From contig CAKTTB010000012.1 of assembly GCA_934613505.1 (NCBI GenBank), forward strand, positions 1 to 64,000: a stretch of 64,000 bases of DNA, given 5' to 3'. Shown here in pieces: positions 19,577-27,384 of this stretch; positions within the stretch are counted from its first letter, which is position 1, and each line of letters starts with the position of its first letter. The position numbers and the translations under genes were made by a program. The stretch comes from an uncultured Oscillospiraceae bacterium (lineage in GTDB: Bacteria; Bacillota; Clostridia; Oscillospirales; Oscillospiraceae). Under the pieces are notes generated by a model, which saw only the letters and a program-made list of their open reading frames with translations, was not told the DNA's origin and ran no database searches.

Positions 19577-20083
19577 TTGGATGAAGCAATGATGCGCGAG
19601 GCGCTCTGCCTTGCGCAGGAGGCGGCCGAGGAGGGCGAGGTCCCGGTGGGGTGTGTGATAACACTGGGAGACCGCATCGTCGGCCGAGGCCGGAATCGCC
19701 GGGAACGGGACAAGACCGCGCTGGCGCACGCAGAGCTGGAGGCGATCGCCGAGGCCTGCCGGACGCTTGGCGGCTGGCGGCTGTGGCAGTGTACGCTGTA
19801 TGTGACGCTGGAGCCGTGTCCGATGTGTGCGGGAGCAATCCTGAACGCGCATCTGCCGCGCGTCGTCTACGGGGCGAAGGACCCGAAATCCGGTGCGGCC
19901 GGGAGTCTCATCGATCTTCTGCATCTGCCGGGCTGCTTTCAGCCGCAGGTGCAGGGTGGCGTTCTGGAGGAGGACTGCGCGCAGGCGCTGCGGGACTTTT
20001 TCCGGGCGCTGCGCAGACGGAAGACGGCGCCGATCGCGGCGCCAGAACTGACAGGCGCGCCCATGGAGGGCGCAGATGATTAA
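19577..20083 (+). CDS. tadA: tRNA adenosine(34) deaminase TadA
   Basis: Deaminates A34 to inosine in tRNA-Arg(ACG). The zinc site is complete: H51 and E53 in HAE, and C81 and C84 in PCPMC. At 168 aa the length is standard, with a variable basic C-terminus. The start appears to be TTG, 12 bases after GGAGGT; the nearby ATG at 19581 is out of frame and the next in-frame ATG is four codons on. A strong promoter lies directly upstream. It probably leads tadA-degV-rsmG. Confidence 0.94.
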   Translation: MDEAMMREALCLAQEAAEEGEVPVGCVITLGDRIVGRGRNRRERDKTALAHAELEAIAEACRTLGGWRLWQCTLYVTLEPCPMCAGAILNAHLPRVVYGAKDPKSGAAGSLIDLLHLPGCFQPQVQGGVLEEDCAQALRDFFRALRRRKTAPIAAPELTGAPMEGADD

Positions 20084-20097
20084 AGGATGGTATCAAT

Positions 20098-20949
20098 ATG
20101 CGTTATCAGATCACGTCAGATTCTACCTGTGATCTCAGCCCAGAGCAGCTGGAAAAATATAACATCCGACTGCTTTCCCTGTACGTGGATATGGACGGCA
20201 GGACGCTGCGCGACGGCGTAGACGTCAAGCCGGACGATATCTACGCCCACGTCGCCGCCGGCGGCGGGCTTCCGAAGACGGCGGCGGTCAACATGGCAGA
20301 CTATGTCCGCGCGTTCACCGAGCTTTCGGCGAAAAACGATTTTGTGATCCACGTGTGCATCTCTATGGATTTTTCCTGCTGCTACCAGAACGCAAAGCTG
20401 GCTGCGGCGGATTTTGACAATGTCTACGTGATCGATTCCAGAAATTTGTCCACAGGCCACGGCCTTGTCGTGCTGGAAGCGGAGCGCATGGCGCGCGAGG
20501 GCATGGAGCCGGAGGCCATCGTGGCCGCGCTCGAGGCGCTGACCGGCCGCGTGGAGGCCAGCTTCATTCTTGACCGGCTGGATTACATGAAAATGGGCGG
20601 CCGCTGCTCGGCTGTGACGCTGCTGGGCGCGAATCTTCTGCGCCTGCGCCCGTGCATCGAGGTCAGGGACGGCAAAATGGGCGTCGGAAAAAAATACCGC
20701 GGCAGCTTTGAAAAGTGTCTGGTCCAGTATATCACCGACAAGCTCAGCGGCCGGACGGATCTGGAGCTGCGCCGCGTGTTCATCACCCACTCCGGCCTGC
20801 CGGAGCAGACGGTGCAAAAGGCTGTGGAAACTGTGCAAAGTTTACAGAAGTTCGAAGAGATCGACGTCACCCGTGCCGGCTGCACGGTCAGCAGCCACTG
20901 CGGCCCCGGCACGATCGGCGTGCTGTTCATCCGGAAGGCGAATGCATGA
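20098..20949 (+). CDS. DegV family protein
   Basis: 283-aa fatty-acid-binding protein of the DegV family: ITSDSTCDLSPEQ at the N-terminus, FSCCYQNA and DSRNLSTGHGLVV in the first domain, FILDRLDYMKMGGR in the second, and THSGLPE near the C-terminus. Relatives (FakB) present fatty acids to the FakA kinase. No fakA is seen nearby. It is 14 bases after tadA and overlaps rsmG. Confidence 0.92.
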   Translation: MRYQITSDSTCDLSPEQLEKYNIRLLSLYVDMDGRTLRDGVDVKPDDIYAHVAAGGGLPKTAAVNMADYVRAFTELSAKNDFVIHVCISMDFSCCYQNAKLAAADFDNVYVIDSRNLSTGHGLVVLEAERMAREGMEPEAIVAALEALTGRVEASFILDRLDYMKMGGRCSAVTLLGANLLRLRPCIEVRDGKMGVGKKYRGSFEKCLVQYITDKLSGRTDLELRRVFITHSGLPEQTVQKAVETVQSLQKFEEIDVTRAGCTVSSHCGPGTIGVLFIRKANA

Positions 20950-21623
20950 GACAGACACTGGAAGAGCGCTCCGGCCTCTCGCCGGAGAAGATCGATACGC
21001 TCTGCGCGTTCGGGCAGGCGCTGATCGAAAAAAACAAGGTGATGAACCTCACGGCCATCACCGAGCCACAGGCCGTGGCGGAGCTGCATTTTCTGGACTG
21101 CATCACTCTTTTGCAGGCGGCGGAGTTTCAGGGCAAGCGCGTCATTGACGTCGGCTGCGGGGCTGGCTTCCCGGGCGTACCGCTCAAAATCGCGGAGCCG
21201 TCCATGCAGCTGACGCTTCTCGACTCGCTGGCCAAGCGCATGCACTGGCTGCAGGAGCTGCTGCCGCAGCTCGGCGTGGAAGCGGAGGTCGTCACGGCGC
21301 GCGCGGAGGAGTATGTGCAGACCTGCCGGGAGCAGTATGACCTCGCGGTCTCCCGCGCGGTGGCGCGGCTGCCAATCCTTGCGGAGCTGTGCCTGCCGTA
21401 TGTAAAGGTGGGCGGCGCGTTTCTCGCGATGAAGGGCGCGTTGGCCGACGAGGAGATGGCCGAGGCCAAACACGGCATCGCGCTGCTCGGCGGAACGATC
21501 GAGCGGGTCTATGAATACCCTATCCAGGACGCTGTCCACAAGGTCGTTATCATCCGCAAGCAAAAGCCCACCCCGCCCAAATACCCCCGCGCATTTGCAA
21601 AGATCAAGAAAAGCCCGCTGTAA
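20946..21623 (+). CDS. rsmG: 16S rRNA (guanine527-N7)-methyltransferase RsmG
   Basis: SAM-dependent methyltransferase acting on G527 of 16S rRNA; loss gives low-level streptomycin resistance in other bacteria. The SAM-binding motif VIDVGCGAGFPGVPLKI is clear, followed by LLDSLAKRMHWLQE and AVSRAVARLP. At 225 aa it is typical. It starts within the degV stop codon (ATGA). In many Firmicutes rsmG lies beside mnmG; here they are two genes apart and on opposite strands. Confidence 0.96.
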   Translation: MRQTLEERSGLSPEKIDTLCAFGQALIEKNKVMNLTAITEPQAVAELHFLDCITLLQAAEFQGKRVIDVGCGAGFPGVPLKIAEPSMQLTLLDSLAKRMHWLQELLPQLGVEAEVVTARAEEYVQTCREQYDLAVSRAVARLPILAELCLPYVKVGGAFLAMKGALADEEMAEAKHGIALLGGTIERVYEYPIQDAVHKVVIIRKQKPTPPKYPRAFAKIKKSPL

Positions 21624-21624
21624 A

Positions 21625-21660
21625 AACAGCGCCCCGCACCATCCGGTGCGGGGCGCTGTT
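21625..21660. terminator. Bidirectional terminator between rsmG and HAD gene
   Basis: A perfect 16-bp stem AACAGCGCCCCGCACC / GGTGCGGGGCGCTGTT with an ATCC loop separates two converging genes. Confidence 0.85.
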
Positions 21661-21662
21661 CA

Positions 21663-22445
21663 TTATTCCGGAATTTCTCCGACGCCGTTCAGAATGTAGG
21701 TCGGGCGGTAGGGGTAGTTGTCTACGTCTGCGCGGCTGGTGCAGCCGGACAGGACAAGGACGGTAGCAAGGCCGGACTCCATGCCGGCGATGATGTCAGT
21801 GTCCATCCGGTCGCCGACCATGGCGGCCTCCTCCGAGTGGACGCCCAGCAGGTGCAGACCTGTGCGCATCATGAGGGGATTGGGCTTGCCCATGAAATAG
21901 GCCTTTTTGCCGGTGGCAAGCTCGACCGGCGCGACGAGTGAACGGCAGGCGGGGGCGATGCCAAATTCCGTCGGCCCGGTCAGATCGGAGTTCGTCGCGA
22001 TCAGCCGCGCGCCGCCGAGGACCAGCCGGACGGCCTTGGTGATCATTTCGAAGTTATAGGTCGCGGTCTCGCCGATGACGACGTAATCGGGGTCCACATC
22101 GTTCATGGAGATGCCGACGTCATACAGGGCGTTCAGAAGCCCCGGCGCGCCGATCACATACGCAGTGCAGCCCGGCGCCTGCTTGTGGAGGAATGCCGCG
22201 GTGGCAAGCGCGCTGGTATAGAAATGCTCTTCGCCGATGTCCAGTCCCATGCGCAGCAGCTTCTGCCGCAGTTCGCGGGGCGAACGCTCGGACGAGTTGG
22301 TCAGGAACAAAAACTGCTTGTTGTTTTTGTTCAGCCAGTGGACAAATTCCGTCACGCCCGGCAGCAGCTGATTGCCGAGATAGATGACGCCGTCCATGTC
22401 GCAGATAAAGCCCTTACGGTCTCTCAAATTTTCCAGATTCATCAT
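21663..22445 (-). CDS. HAD-superfamily hydrolase, subfamily IIA (NagD-like)
   Basis: 260-aa sugar/nucleotide phosphatase-like protein. The HAD nucleophile motif is CDMDGVIYLG, motif II is FLTNSSERS, and the C-terminal motif is MVGDRMDTDIIAG. The large cap between motif II and III is of the C2/IIA type. Family members dephosphorylate nucleoside monophosphates, p-nitrophenyl phosphate or glycolate phosphate; the substrate is unknown. Two ATGs in a row occur at the start, with GAGGAG upstream. Confidence 0.9.
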   Translation of the reverse strand: MMNLENLRDRKGFICDMDGVIYLGNQLLPGVTEFVHWLNKNNKQFLFLTNSSERSPRELRQKLLRMGLDIGEEHFYTSALATAAFLHKQAPGCTAYVIGAPGLLNALYDVGISMNDVDPDYVVIGETATYNFEMITKAVRLVLGGARLIATNSDLTGPTEFGIAPACRSLVAPVELATGKKAYFMGKPNPLMMRTGLHLLGVHSEEAAMVGDRMDTDIIAGMESGLATVLVLSGCTSRADVDNYPYRPTYILNGVGEIPE

Positions 22446-22573
22446 TCCTTGACTCCTCTCTTCCTGCTCCTGTGGCAGGGTATCTTTTATTTCCGGTTAC
22501 AAATACAGTATAGGGGAGAAAATCCGGAAAAGCAAGGAATTTTACCAAGATTTAACGCGGGAAAATGGGGATT
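22446..22573. other. Spacer between sufB-like gene and HAD gene
   Basis: On the minus strand TACTGTATTTGTAA and AT-rich sequence suggest a promoter for the HAD gene, but no clean -35/-10 pair stands out. Confidence 0.3.
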
Positions 22574-23497
22574 TTACCGAAGGAAGCCCTCCAGGATCTT
22601 TTCCTCCGCTTCCTCCGGCGTCAGGCCGAGCGTCTCGAGCTTCAGCAGCTGCTCGCCCGCGATGCGGCCGATGGCGGCTTCGTGCATCAGCGTTGCGTCC
22701 ACGTGGTTGCAGGAGATCTCGGGGATGGAGCGGACCTTGGCCGCGCCCATGATGATCGAGTCGCAGGACACATGGCCGAAGCAGGGGGCGTTGCCCTGTA
22801 CACGGGGATAGAAGACCTGCGTGGACGATTCCTTCGCGACCGAGCGGGAGACCACGCGCGTGCGGGAGCCCGCGCCGTTCAGGATGACGTCCATCTCGCT
22901 GACGGCGTGCTGCGTGCCTTCGGTCAGGAGCTTTTCGTTGATCTGCACCTCAGCGTTCGCGCCGTTGGCCTCGCATTTCGTATAGCGCTTCGTGTCGTCG
23001 ACGCCGCCGATCTGGCTGGTGTCCATGACGATGGACGCGCCCTCCTCCAGATAGACGATGGTCTGCGGGTTCAGAACACGCTTGCCGGTGCCGGAGCCTT
23101 CGCCGTAGTGCTTTTCGATGTAGTGGACCTTCGCGTTTTTGCCGATATAGAACGTGTGGATGCCGTCATGCTCGGAGTCGCAGTCGCCGCAGTTGTGGAT
23201 GCCGCAGCCAGCGACGATGGTGACGTCTGCGCCCTCGCCGACGAAGAAGTCGTTATAGACCATATCGTGAAAGCCGGACTTGCTCAGGATGACCGGAATG
23301 TGGACGTTTTCGCTCTTGGTGAAGGGCGCGATCCTGATGTCGATGCCGTCCTTGTCGGTCTTGGAGATGATCTGGATGTGTTCGGAGTTCTGGCGGAACT
23401 CCTTCTGGCCGTCGAGACGGATGTTGACGGCGCCGTCCGGAATGCCGACCATGTCCGAGACGGTCTTCAGGATGTTTTTCTGGATCTCGTTCAGCAT
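22574..23497 (-). CDS. sufB: SufB/SufD family Fe-S scaffold protein (minimal system)
   Basis: 307-aa member of the SufBD family: the beta-helix core and the C-terminal SIPEISCNHVDATLMHEAAIGRIA match the family. It is much shorter than canonical SufB (~465 aa) and seems to lack the N-terminal helical region. Paired only with sufC, it corresponds to the two-gene SUF-like minimal (SMS) Fe-S assembly systems described in Clostridia and archaea. Its start overlaps the sufC stop by 7 bases. Confidence 0.85.
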   Translation of the reverse strand: MLNEIQKNILKTVSDMVGIPDGAVNIRLDGQKEFRQNSEHIQIISKTDKDGIDIRIAPFTKSENVHIPVILSKSGFHDMVYNDFFVGEGADVTIVAGCGIHNCGDCDSEHDGIHTFYIGKNAKVHYIEKHYGEGSGTGKRVLNPQTIVYLEEGASIVMDTSQIGGVDDTKRYTKCEANGANAEVQINEKLLTEGTQHAVSEMDVILNGAGSRTRVVSRSVAKESSTQVFYPRVQGNAPCFGHVSCDSIIMGAAKVRSIPEISCNHVDATLMHEAAIGRIAGEQLLKLETLGLTPEEAEEKILEGFLR

Positions 23498-24225
23498 GTT
23501 CCGTTCACCTCCAGCAGATTGCAGCCCGCGACCGTCTGGGACAGCAGGCGCGGATAAAGCTCGTCCGCGGTGCCGCGGCCCGCGATCTCGCCGTTGGCCA
23601 GCAGGACGATCTCATCAGCCAGACGGATGATGCGCTCCTGATGGGAGATGATGATGATCGTGTGGCCGCCCTTTTCGTGCAGATCGCGGAACGTCTCGGT
23701 CAGGCGGGCGAAGGACCAGAGGTCGATGCCGGCCTCCGGCTCGTCAAAAATCATGAGCTTCGAGTTTTTGGCCAGCAGCGTGGCGATCTCGATGCGCTTG
23801 ACCTCGCCGCCGGAGAGGCTGGTATCGACGTCGCGGCCGAGATAGTCGCGCGCGCACAGGCCGACCTGCGTCAGGTAGGAACATGCCTCGTCGTGCGAGA
23901 GCGTCTTGCCGGCCGCGATGGTCAGAAGATCGGAGACCTTCATGCCCTTGAAGCGCGGCGGCTGCTGGAAGGAATAGCTGATGCCGAGGCGGGCACGCTC
24001 GGTGATGGAGCGGGCGGTGATGTCTTCGCCGTCAAAGAAGATCTGTCCGGCAGTCGGCGTCATAAGCCCCATGATGAGCTTGGCGAGCGTGGTCTTGCCG
24101 CCGCCGTTCGGGCCGGTGACGACAAGAAACCGGCCGTCCGCGACGTCCAGACTGACGTTTTTCAGAATGTCCGCGCGGCCCTGTGCATCTGGGGCCGTGA
24201 GACTGATATTTTTCAGTGTCAGCAT
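23491..24225 (-). CDS. sufC: SufC-type Fe-S assembly ATPase
   Basis: 244-aa ABC ATPase. Walker A is GPNGGGKTT (~38-46), the signature is SLSGGEVKR, and Walker B is KLMIFDEPEAG, with switch HEKGGHTIIIISH. It drives the scaffold encoded by the overlapping downstream gene in Fe-S cluster assembly. No sufD, sufS or sufU follows; a cysteine desulfurase that could supply sulphur is encoded at 62.6-63.7 kb. Confidence 0.92.
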   Translation of the reverse strand: MLTLKNISLTAPDAQGRADILKNVSLDVADGRFLVVTGPNGGGKTTLAKLIMGLMTPTAGQIFFDGEDITARSITERARLGISYSFQQPPRFKGMKVSDLLTIAAGKTLSHDEACSYLTQVGLCARDYLGRDVDTSLSGGEVKRIEIATLLAKNSKLMIFDEPEAGIDLWSFARLTETFRDLHEKGGHTIIIISHQERIIRLADEIVLLANGEIAGRGTADELYPRLLSQTVAGCNLLEVNGTC

Positions 24226-24261
24226 GTTGAATCCTCTTTTATTTCGTAATTACGCTGAGTT

Positions 24262-24290
24262 AGTATAGCATAGTTTGTTCATTTGTGCAA
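24262..24290 (-). promoter_or_regulatory. sufCB promoter
   Basis: On the minus strand TTGCAC (24285-24290) and TATACT (24262-24267) with a 17-base spacer. The bases just downstream (ACTCAGCGTAATTACG) could hold an Rrf2/IscR-type site, but this is not clear. Confidence 0.65.
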
Positions 24291-24353
24291 TTATTACCCG
24301 ATTTTTCCACAAAACTTTCTTTGTTTTTTTCTGAAAAATTTCGGGTTGCTTCC

Positions 24354-24382
24354 TATACAAATGCAGGAATGTCTGCTATAAT
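24354..24382 (+). promoter_or_regulatory. glmU promoter
   Basis: TATACA (24354-24359) and a perfect TATAAT (24377-24382) with a 17-base spacer. Confidence 0.5.
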
Positions 24383-24451
24383 ACAAGCGGAATGTCCAGC
24401 GGAAGGCGGCGCGGATGCACGCCGGAGGCTGAGGAAAGGGGTGTATGCAGC

Positions 24452-25639
24452 GTGTCCGGATTATCTGCCGTTGTCTTTGTGCCGGATGATACTGTCAAAA
24501 CCGGATATGCCCGTCCAATGATGCTGCAGGCAATTATGGGGACGCCGTTGCTGTCGTGGCTGGCGCGCTCGTTGTCCGCAGGCGGCGTTGGGCGATTCTT
24601 TTTGGTCTGCCACGAGCGGTTTCTGTCGGAGGCCAAGGCCTGCTTCCCGGAGGACGCGGAGCTGCTCTGCGCGCGTCTCGAGGAGACGGCCGACCAGCTG
24701 CACGTGTTTTTATCCACCGCGGATGAACAGGAGGAGGACGTTATCGTCGTCACCGGCCCCGCGATCATCGACCCGTTTGAGACGCACGAGGAGGATTTCT
24801 CCGGCACGCCGGTCGTCAGCAACGTGACCTCGGTCAGCCGGCAGGCGCTCATGGACGCGCTCGACGAGACGTTTATCTTTACCGATTTTCTGAAGGACCA
24901 CGGCGCACCGTATACCGACCGCGACGGCGTCTACAGTGTCAGCAGCATGCAGCAGCTGGCCGAGTGGCAGCCGATTTTAAGCCGTGGGATCCTCTATAAC
25001 CTTGCCGCGGCCGGCGTCTCGATCTGGGACTATGACAACACCTACATCGAGCCGACCGTCTTTGTCGGCGCGGGTACGACCATCCTGCCCGGCACCATCC
25101 TGCGCGGCACGACGTCGATCGCCGACGGCTGCACCATCGGGCCGAACAGCTACCTGGAAAACGTCAAAGTCGGCGAGGGGACGAAGGTCAACGCCTCGCA
25201 GGTCTATGACTCCGAGATCGGCAGCGACACGACCGTCGGGCCGTTCGCCTACGTCCGTCCTGGCTCACGCATTGGCAATCATGTCCGCTGCGGCGATTTT
25301 GTCGAGGTCAAAAACTCCACCATCGGCGACGGGACAAAGATCTCTCACCTGACCTACATCGGCGACAGCGACGTAGGCAAAAACATCAACTTCGGCTGCG
25401 GCACCGTGACGGTTAACTATGACCGGGCGCGGAAGTTCCGCACCGTCATCGATGACAACGCCTTCATCGGCTGCAACACGAACCTCATCGCCCCCGTGCA
25501 CGTGGGCGAGGGCGCGTATATTGCAGCCGGCTCCACCATCACCGACGATGTGCAGGCAAACGCCCTCGCCATCGCCCGTGCCCGCCAGCAGAGCAAGCGC
25601 GACTGGGCGCTGAAGCACAAGCTGAAGGAAAAGAAGTAA
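24452..25639 (+). CDS. glmU: GlmU-like glucosamine-1-phosphate N-acetyltransferase with degenerate N-terminal domain
   Basis: The C-terminal ~200 residues are a left-handed beta-helix with the GlmU acetyltransferase active site: HLTYIGD (catalytic His), GCGTVTVNYD, and IAAGSTITDD. The N-terminal ~190 residues keep the outline of a nucleotidyltransferase, but the UTP-binding LxxGxGTxM and PK motifs are replaced by VFVPDDTVKTGYARPM and the GDxPL motif by TGPAII. Total length is 395 aa, against ~455. The protein probably makes GlcNAc-1-phosphate but not UDP-GlcNAc. I chose GTG after GAAAGGGG; an ATG 20 codons upstream lacks a site. It heads glmU-prs-pth-mfd. Confidence 0.85.
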   Translation: MSGLSAVVFVPDDTVKTGYARPMMLQAIMGTPLLSWLARSLSAGGVGRFFLVCHERFLSEAKACFPEDAELLCARLEETADQLHVFLSTADEQEEDVIVVTGPAIIDPFETHEEDFSGTPVVSNVTSVSRQALMDALDETFIFTDFLKDHGAPYTDRDGVYSVSSMQQLAEWQPILSRGILYNLAAAGVSIWDYDNTYIEPTVFVGAGTTILPGTILRGTTSIADGCTIGPNSYLENVKVGEGTKVNASQVYDSEIGSDTTVGPFAYVRPGSRIGNHVRCGDFVEVKNSTIGDGTKISHLTYIGDSDVGKNINFGCGTVTVNYDRARKFRTVIDDNAFIGCNTNLIAPVHVGEGAYIAAGSTITDDVQANALAIARARQQSKRDWALKHKLKEKK

Positions 25640-25650
25640 CACGTATCCCC

Positions 25651-25666
25651 GGCGGCGCGCGCCGCC
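25651..25666 (+). terminator. GC hairpin between glmU and prs
   Basis: GGCGGC/GCCGCC with a GCGC loop, followed after 7 bases by AAAAAA rather than T's. It is therefore more likely an RNA-processing or stability hairpin than a full stop. Confidence 0.35.
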
Positions 25667-25727
25667 TGCAGATAAAAAATCAACCACCATCAGAACAGAA
25701 TATACACAAGAGAGAGGGTAATTTCAT

Positions 25728-26678
25728 ATGATTTCTCATGGTAAGAACGTCAAGGTCTTCTGCGCAAACGCGAACCGTCCGTTTGCCGAGGGTGTCTGCC
25801 GCAAGCTGTGGCTTCCTCTGGGCGACTGCACCGTGACCACGTTTGCCGACGGCGAGGTCTCCGTGACCATCAATGAATCTGTCCGCGGCAGCGACGTTTT
25901 CCTTGTTCAGTCCACCTGCAAGCCGGTCAACAACAACCTGATGGAGCTGCTCATCATGATCGACGCCTGCCGCCGTGCTTCCGCCGGCCGCATCACCGCT
26001 GTCATCCCGTATTTCGGCTATGCCCGTCAGGACCGCAAGGCCAAGGGCCGCGACCCCATCTCCGCGAAGCTCGTCGCCAACATGATCGAAGCTGCCGGCG
26101 CGGACCGCGTGCTGACCATGGACCTGCACGCAGCCCAGATCCAGGGCTTCTTTGATATCCCGGTCGACAACCTGTTCTCCAACCCGATCTTCGTCAAGTA
26201 CTACATGTCCAGATTCGAGCATCCGGAAGAGATGGTCGTCGTCTCCCCGGACGTCGGCTCCGTCGCCCGCAGCCGCTCGTTCGCCAACAAGATGGGCATG
26301 AATCTTGCCATCGTCGACAAGCGCCGCGAAAAGGCCAACCAGTGCGAGGTCATGAACGTCATCGGCGACGTCAGAGGCAAGAAGTGCATTCTCTTTGACG
26401 ACATGGTCGACACGGCCGGTTCCCTCTGCAATGCAGCCAAGGCCATCGTTGAGATCGGCGGCGCGACCGAGGTCTACGCCTGCGCGACCCACGGCGTTCT
26501 GTCCGGCCCGGCCAACGAGCGCATTGCAAACAGCTGCATCAAGGAGCTGACCTTCCTCAATACCATCCCGCCGCTCGAGGGCGCATGCAGCAAGATCAAG
26601 TATCTGGACGTTTCCCCGATTTTCGCGGACGCCATTCAGAGAATTTACGAAGAAAACTCGATGTCTGTTCTGTTCTGA
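25728..26678 (+). CDS. prs: Ribose-phosphate pyrophosphokinase (PRPP synthetase)
   Basis: Makes PRPP from ribose-5-phosphate and ATP for nucleotide, His and Trp synthesis. Motifs: FADGEVSVTINESVRG, the flexible-loop YFGYARQDRK, DLHAAQIQGFF, and the PRPP loop LFDDMVDTAGSL. At 316 aa it is standard class I. GAGAGAGGG precedes the ATG. Downstream of glmU as in many Firmicutes. Confidence 0.97.
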   Translation: MISHGKNVKVFCANANRPFAEGVCRKLWLPLGDCTVTTFADGEVSVTINESVRGSDVFLVQSTCKPVNNNLMELLIMIDACRRASAGRITAVIPYFGYARQDRKAKGRDPISAKLVANMIEAAGADRVLTMDLHAAQIQGFFDIPVDNLFSNPIFVKYYMSRFEHPEEMVVVSPDVGSVARSRSFANKMGMNLAIVDKRREKANQCEVMNVIGDVRGKKCILFDDMVDTAGSLCNAAKAIVEIGGATEVYACATHGVLSGPANERIANSCIKELTFLNTIPPLEGACSKIKYLDVSPIFADAIQRIYEENSMSVLF

Positions 26679-26687
26679 TTTTTATTT

Positions 26688-27284
26688 ATGCTGTTTCAGA
26701 GATCCAATTATGACTGGATGATCGTCGGTCTCGGCAATCCGGGGCAGCAGTATGCATCCACCAGACACAATACCGGATTCATGACCCTTGACCTGCTGGC
26801 CCAGCGCCTGCAGGTCAAGGTTTCCAAAGAGCGCTTTCAGGCGCAGACGGCGCAGGCCGTCTATGATGGGCAGAAGCTGCTGCTCGTCAAGCCGCAGACG
26901 TATATGAATGCGTCCGGCCTGTCTGTCGAGCCTGCCGCACATTATTACAAGCTCCCGCCGGAGCGGATCATCGTCCTGTTTGACGATATCTCTCTCCCGG
27001 TCGGCAAGCTCCGCATCCGGAAAAGCGGCTCGGCCGGCGGCCACAACGGCCTCAAGTCCCTCATCTCGAGCCTCGGGTCCGACCAGTTCCCGCGGGTCAA
27101 GATCGGTGTTGGCGCCAAGCCGCACCCGGACTATGATCTGGCCGACTGGGTGCTGTCCACCGTGTCGAAGCGTGAATGGCCGGATTACCAGTCCGCCATG
27201 GAGCACGCGGCCGACGCGGCGCTCTGCATCGTAAAAAACGGCTGCGAAAGAGCGGCCGCGGAATATAACGGAAAGCTGTTCTGA
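26688..27284 (+). CDS. pth: Peptidyl-tRNA hydrolase
   Basis: Recycles peptidyl-tRNA released from ribosomes. Motifs: VGLGNPGQQYASTRHNTGF with the catalytic His, KPQTYMNASG, and HNGLKSLISSLG. The first ATG is only 9 bases after the prs stop and has no clear ribosome site; the ATG ten codons later (MIVGLGNPG) matches the usual family start more closely, so the exact N-terminus is uncertain. Confidence 0.95.
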   Translation: MLFQRSNYDWMIVGLGNPGQQYASTRHNTGFMTLDLLAQRLQVKVSKERFQAQTAQAVYDGQKLLLVKPQTYMNASGLSVEPAAHYYKLPPERIIVLFDDISLPVGKLRIRKSGSAGGHNGLKSLISSLGSDQFPRVKIGVGAKPHPDYDLADWVLSTVSKREWPDYQSAMEHAADAALCIVKNGCERAAAEYNGKLF

Positions 27285-27307
27285 AGGCGCTTTCCGGGGA
27301 AACATGA

Positions 27308-27333
27308 CGCATAGGAGAAACGTCTCCTATGCG
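27308..27333. repeat. Perfect 11-bp inverted repeat between pth and mfd
   Basis: CGCATAGGAGA / TCTCCTATGCG around AACG. No T-run follows directly, so it may modulate pth-mfd message stability or bind a protein. Confidence 0.5.
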
Positions 27334-27384
27334 CGTTGCCTGTTTATCTGAAAATTTCTGATTTTTTGTTTTTAGGAGAAAACC

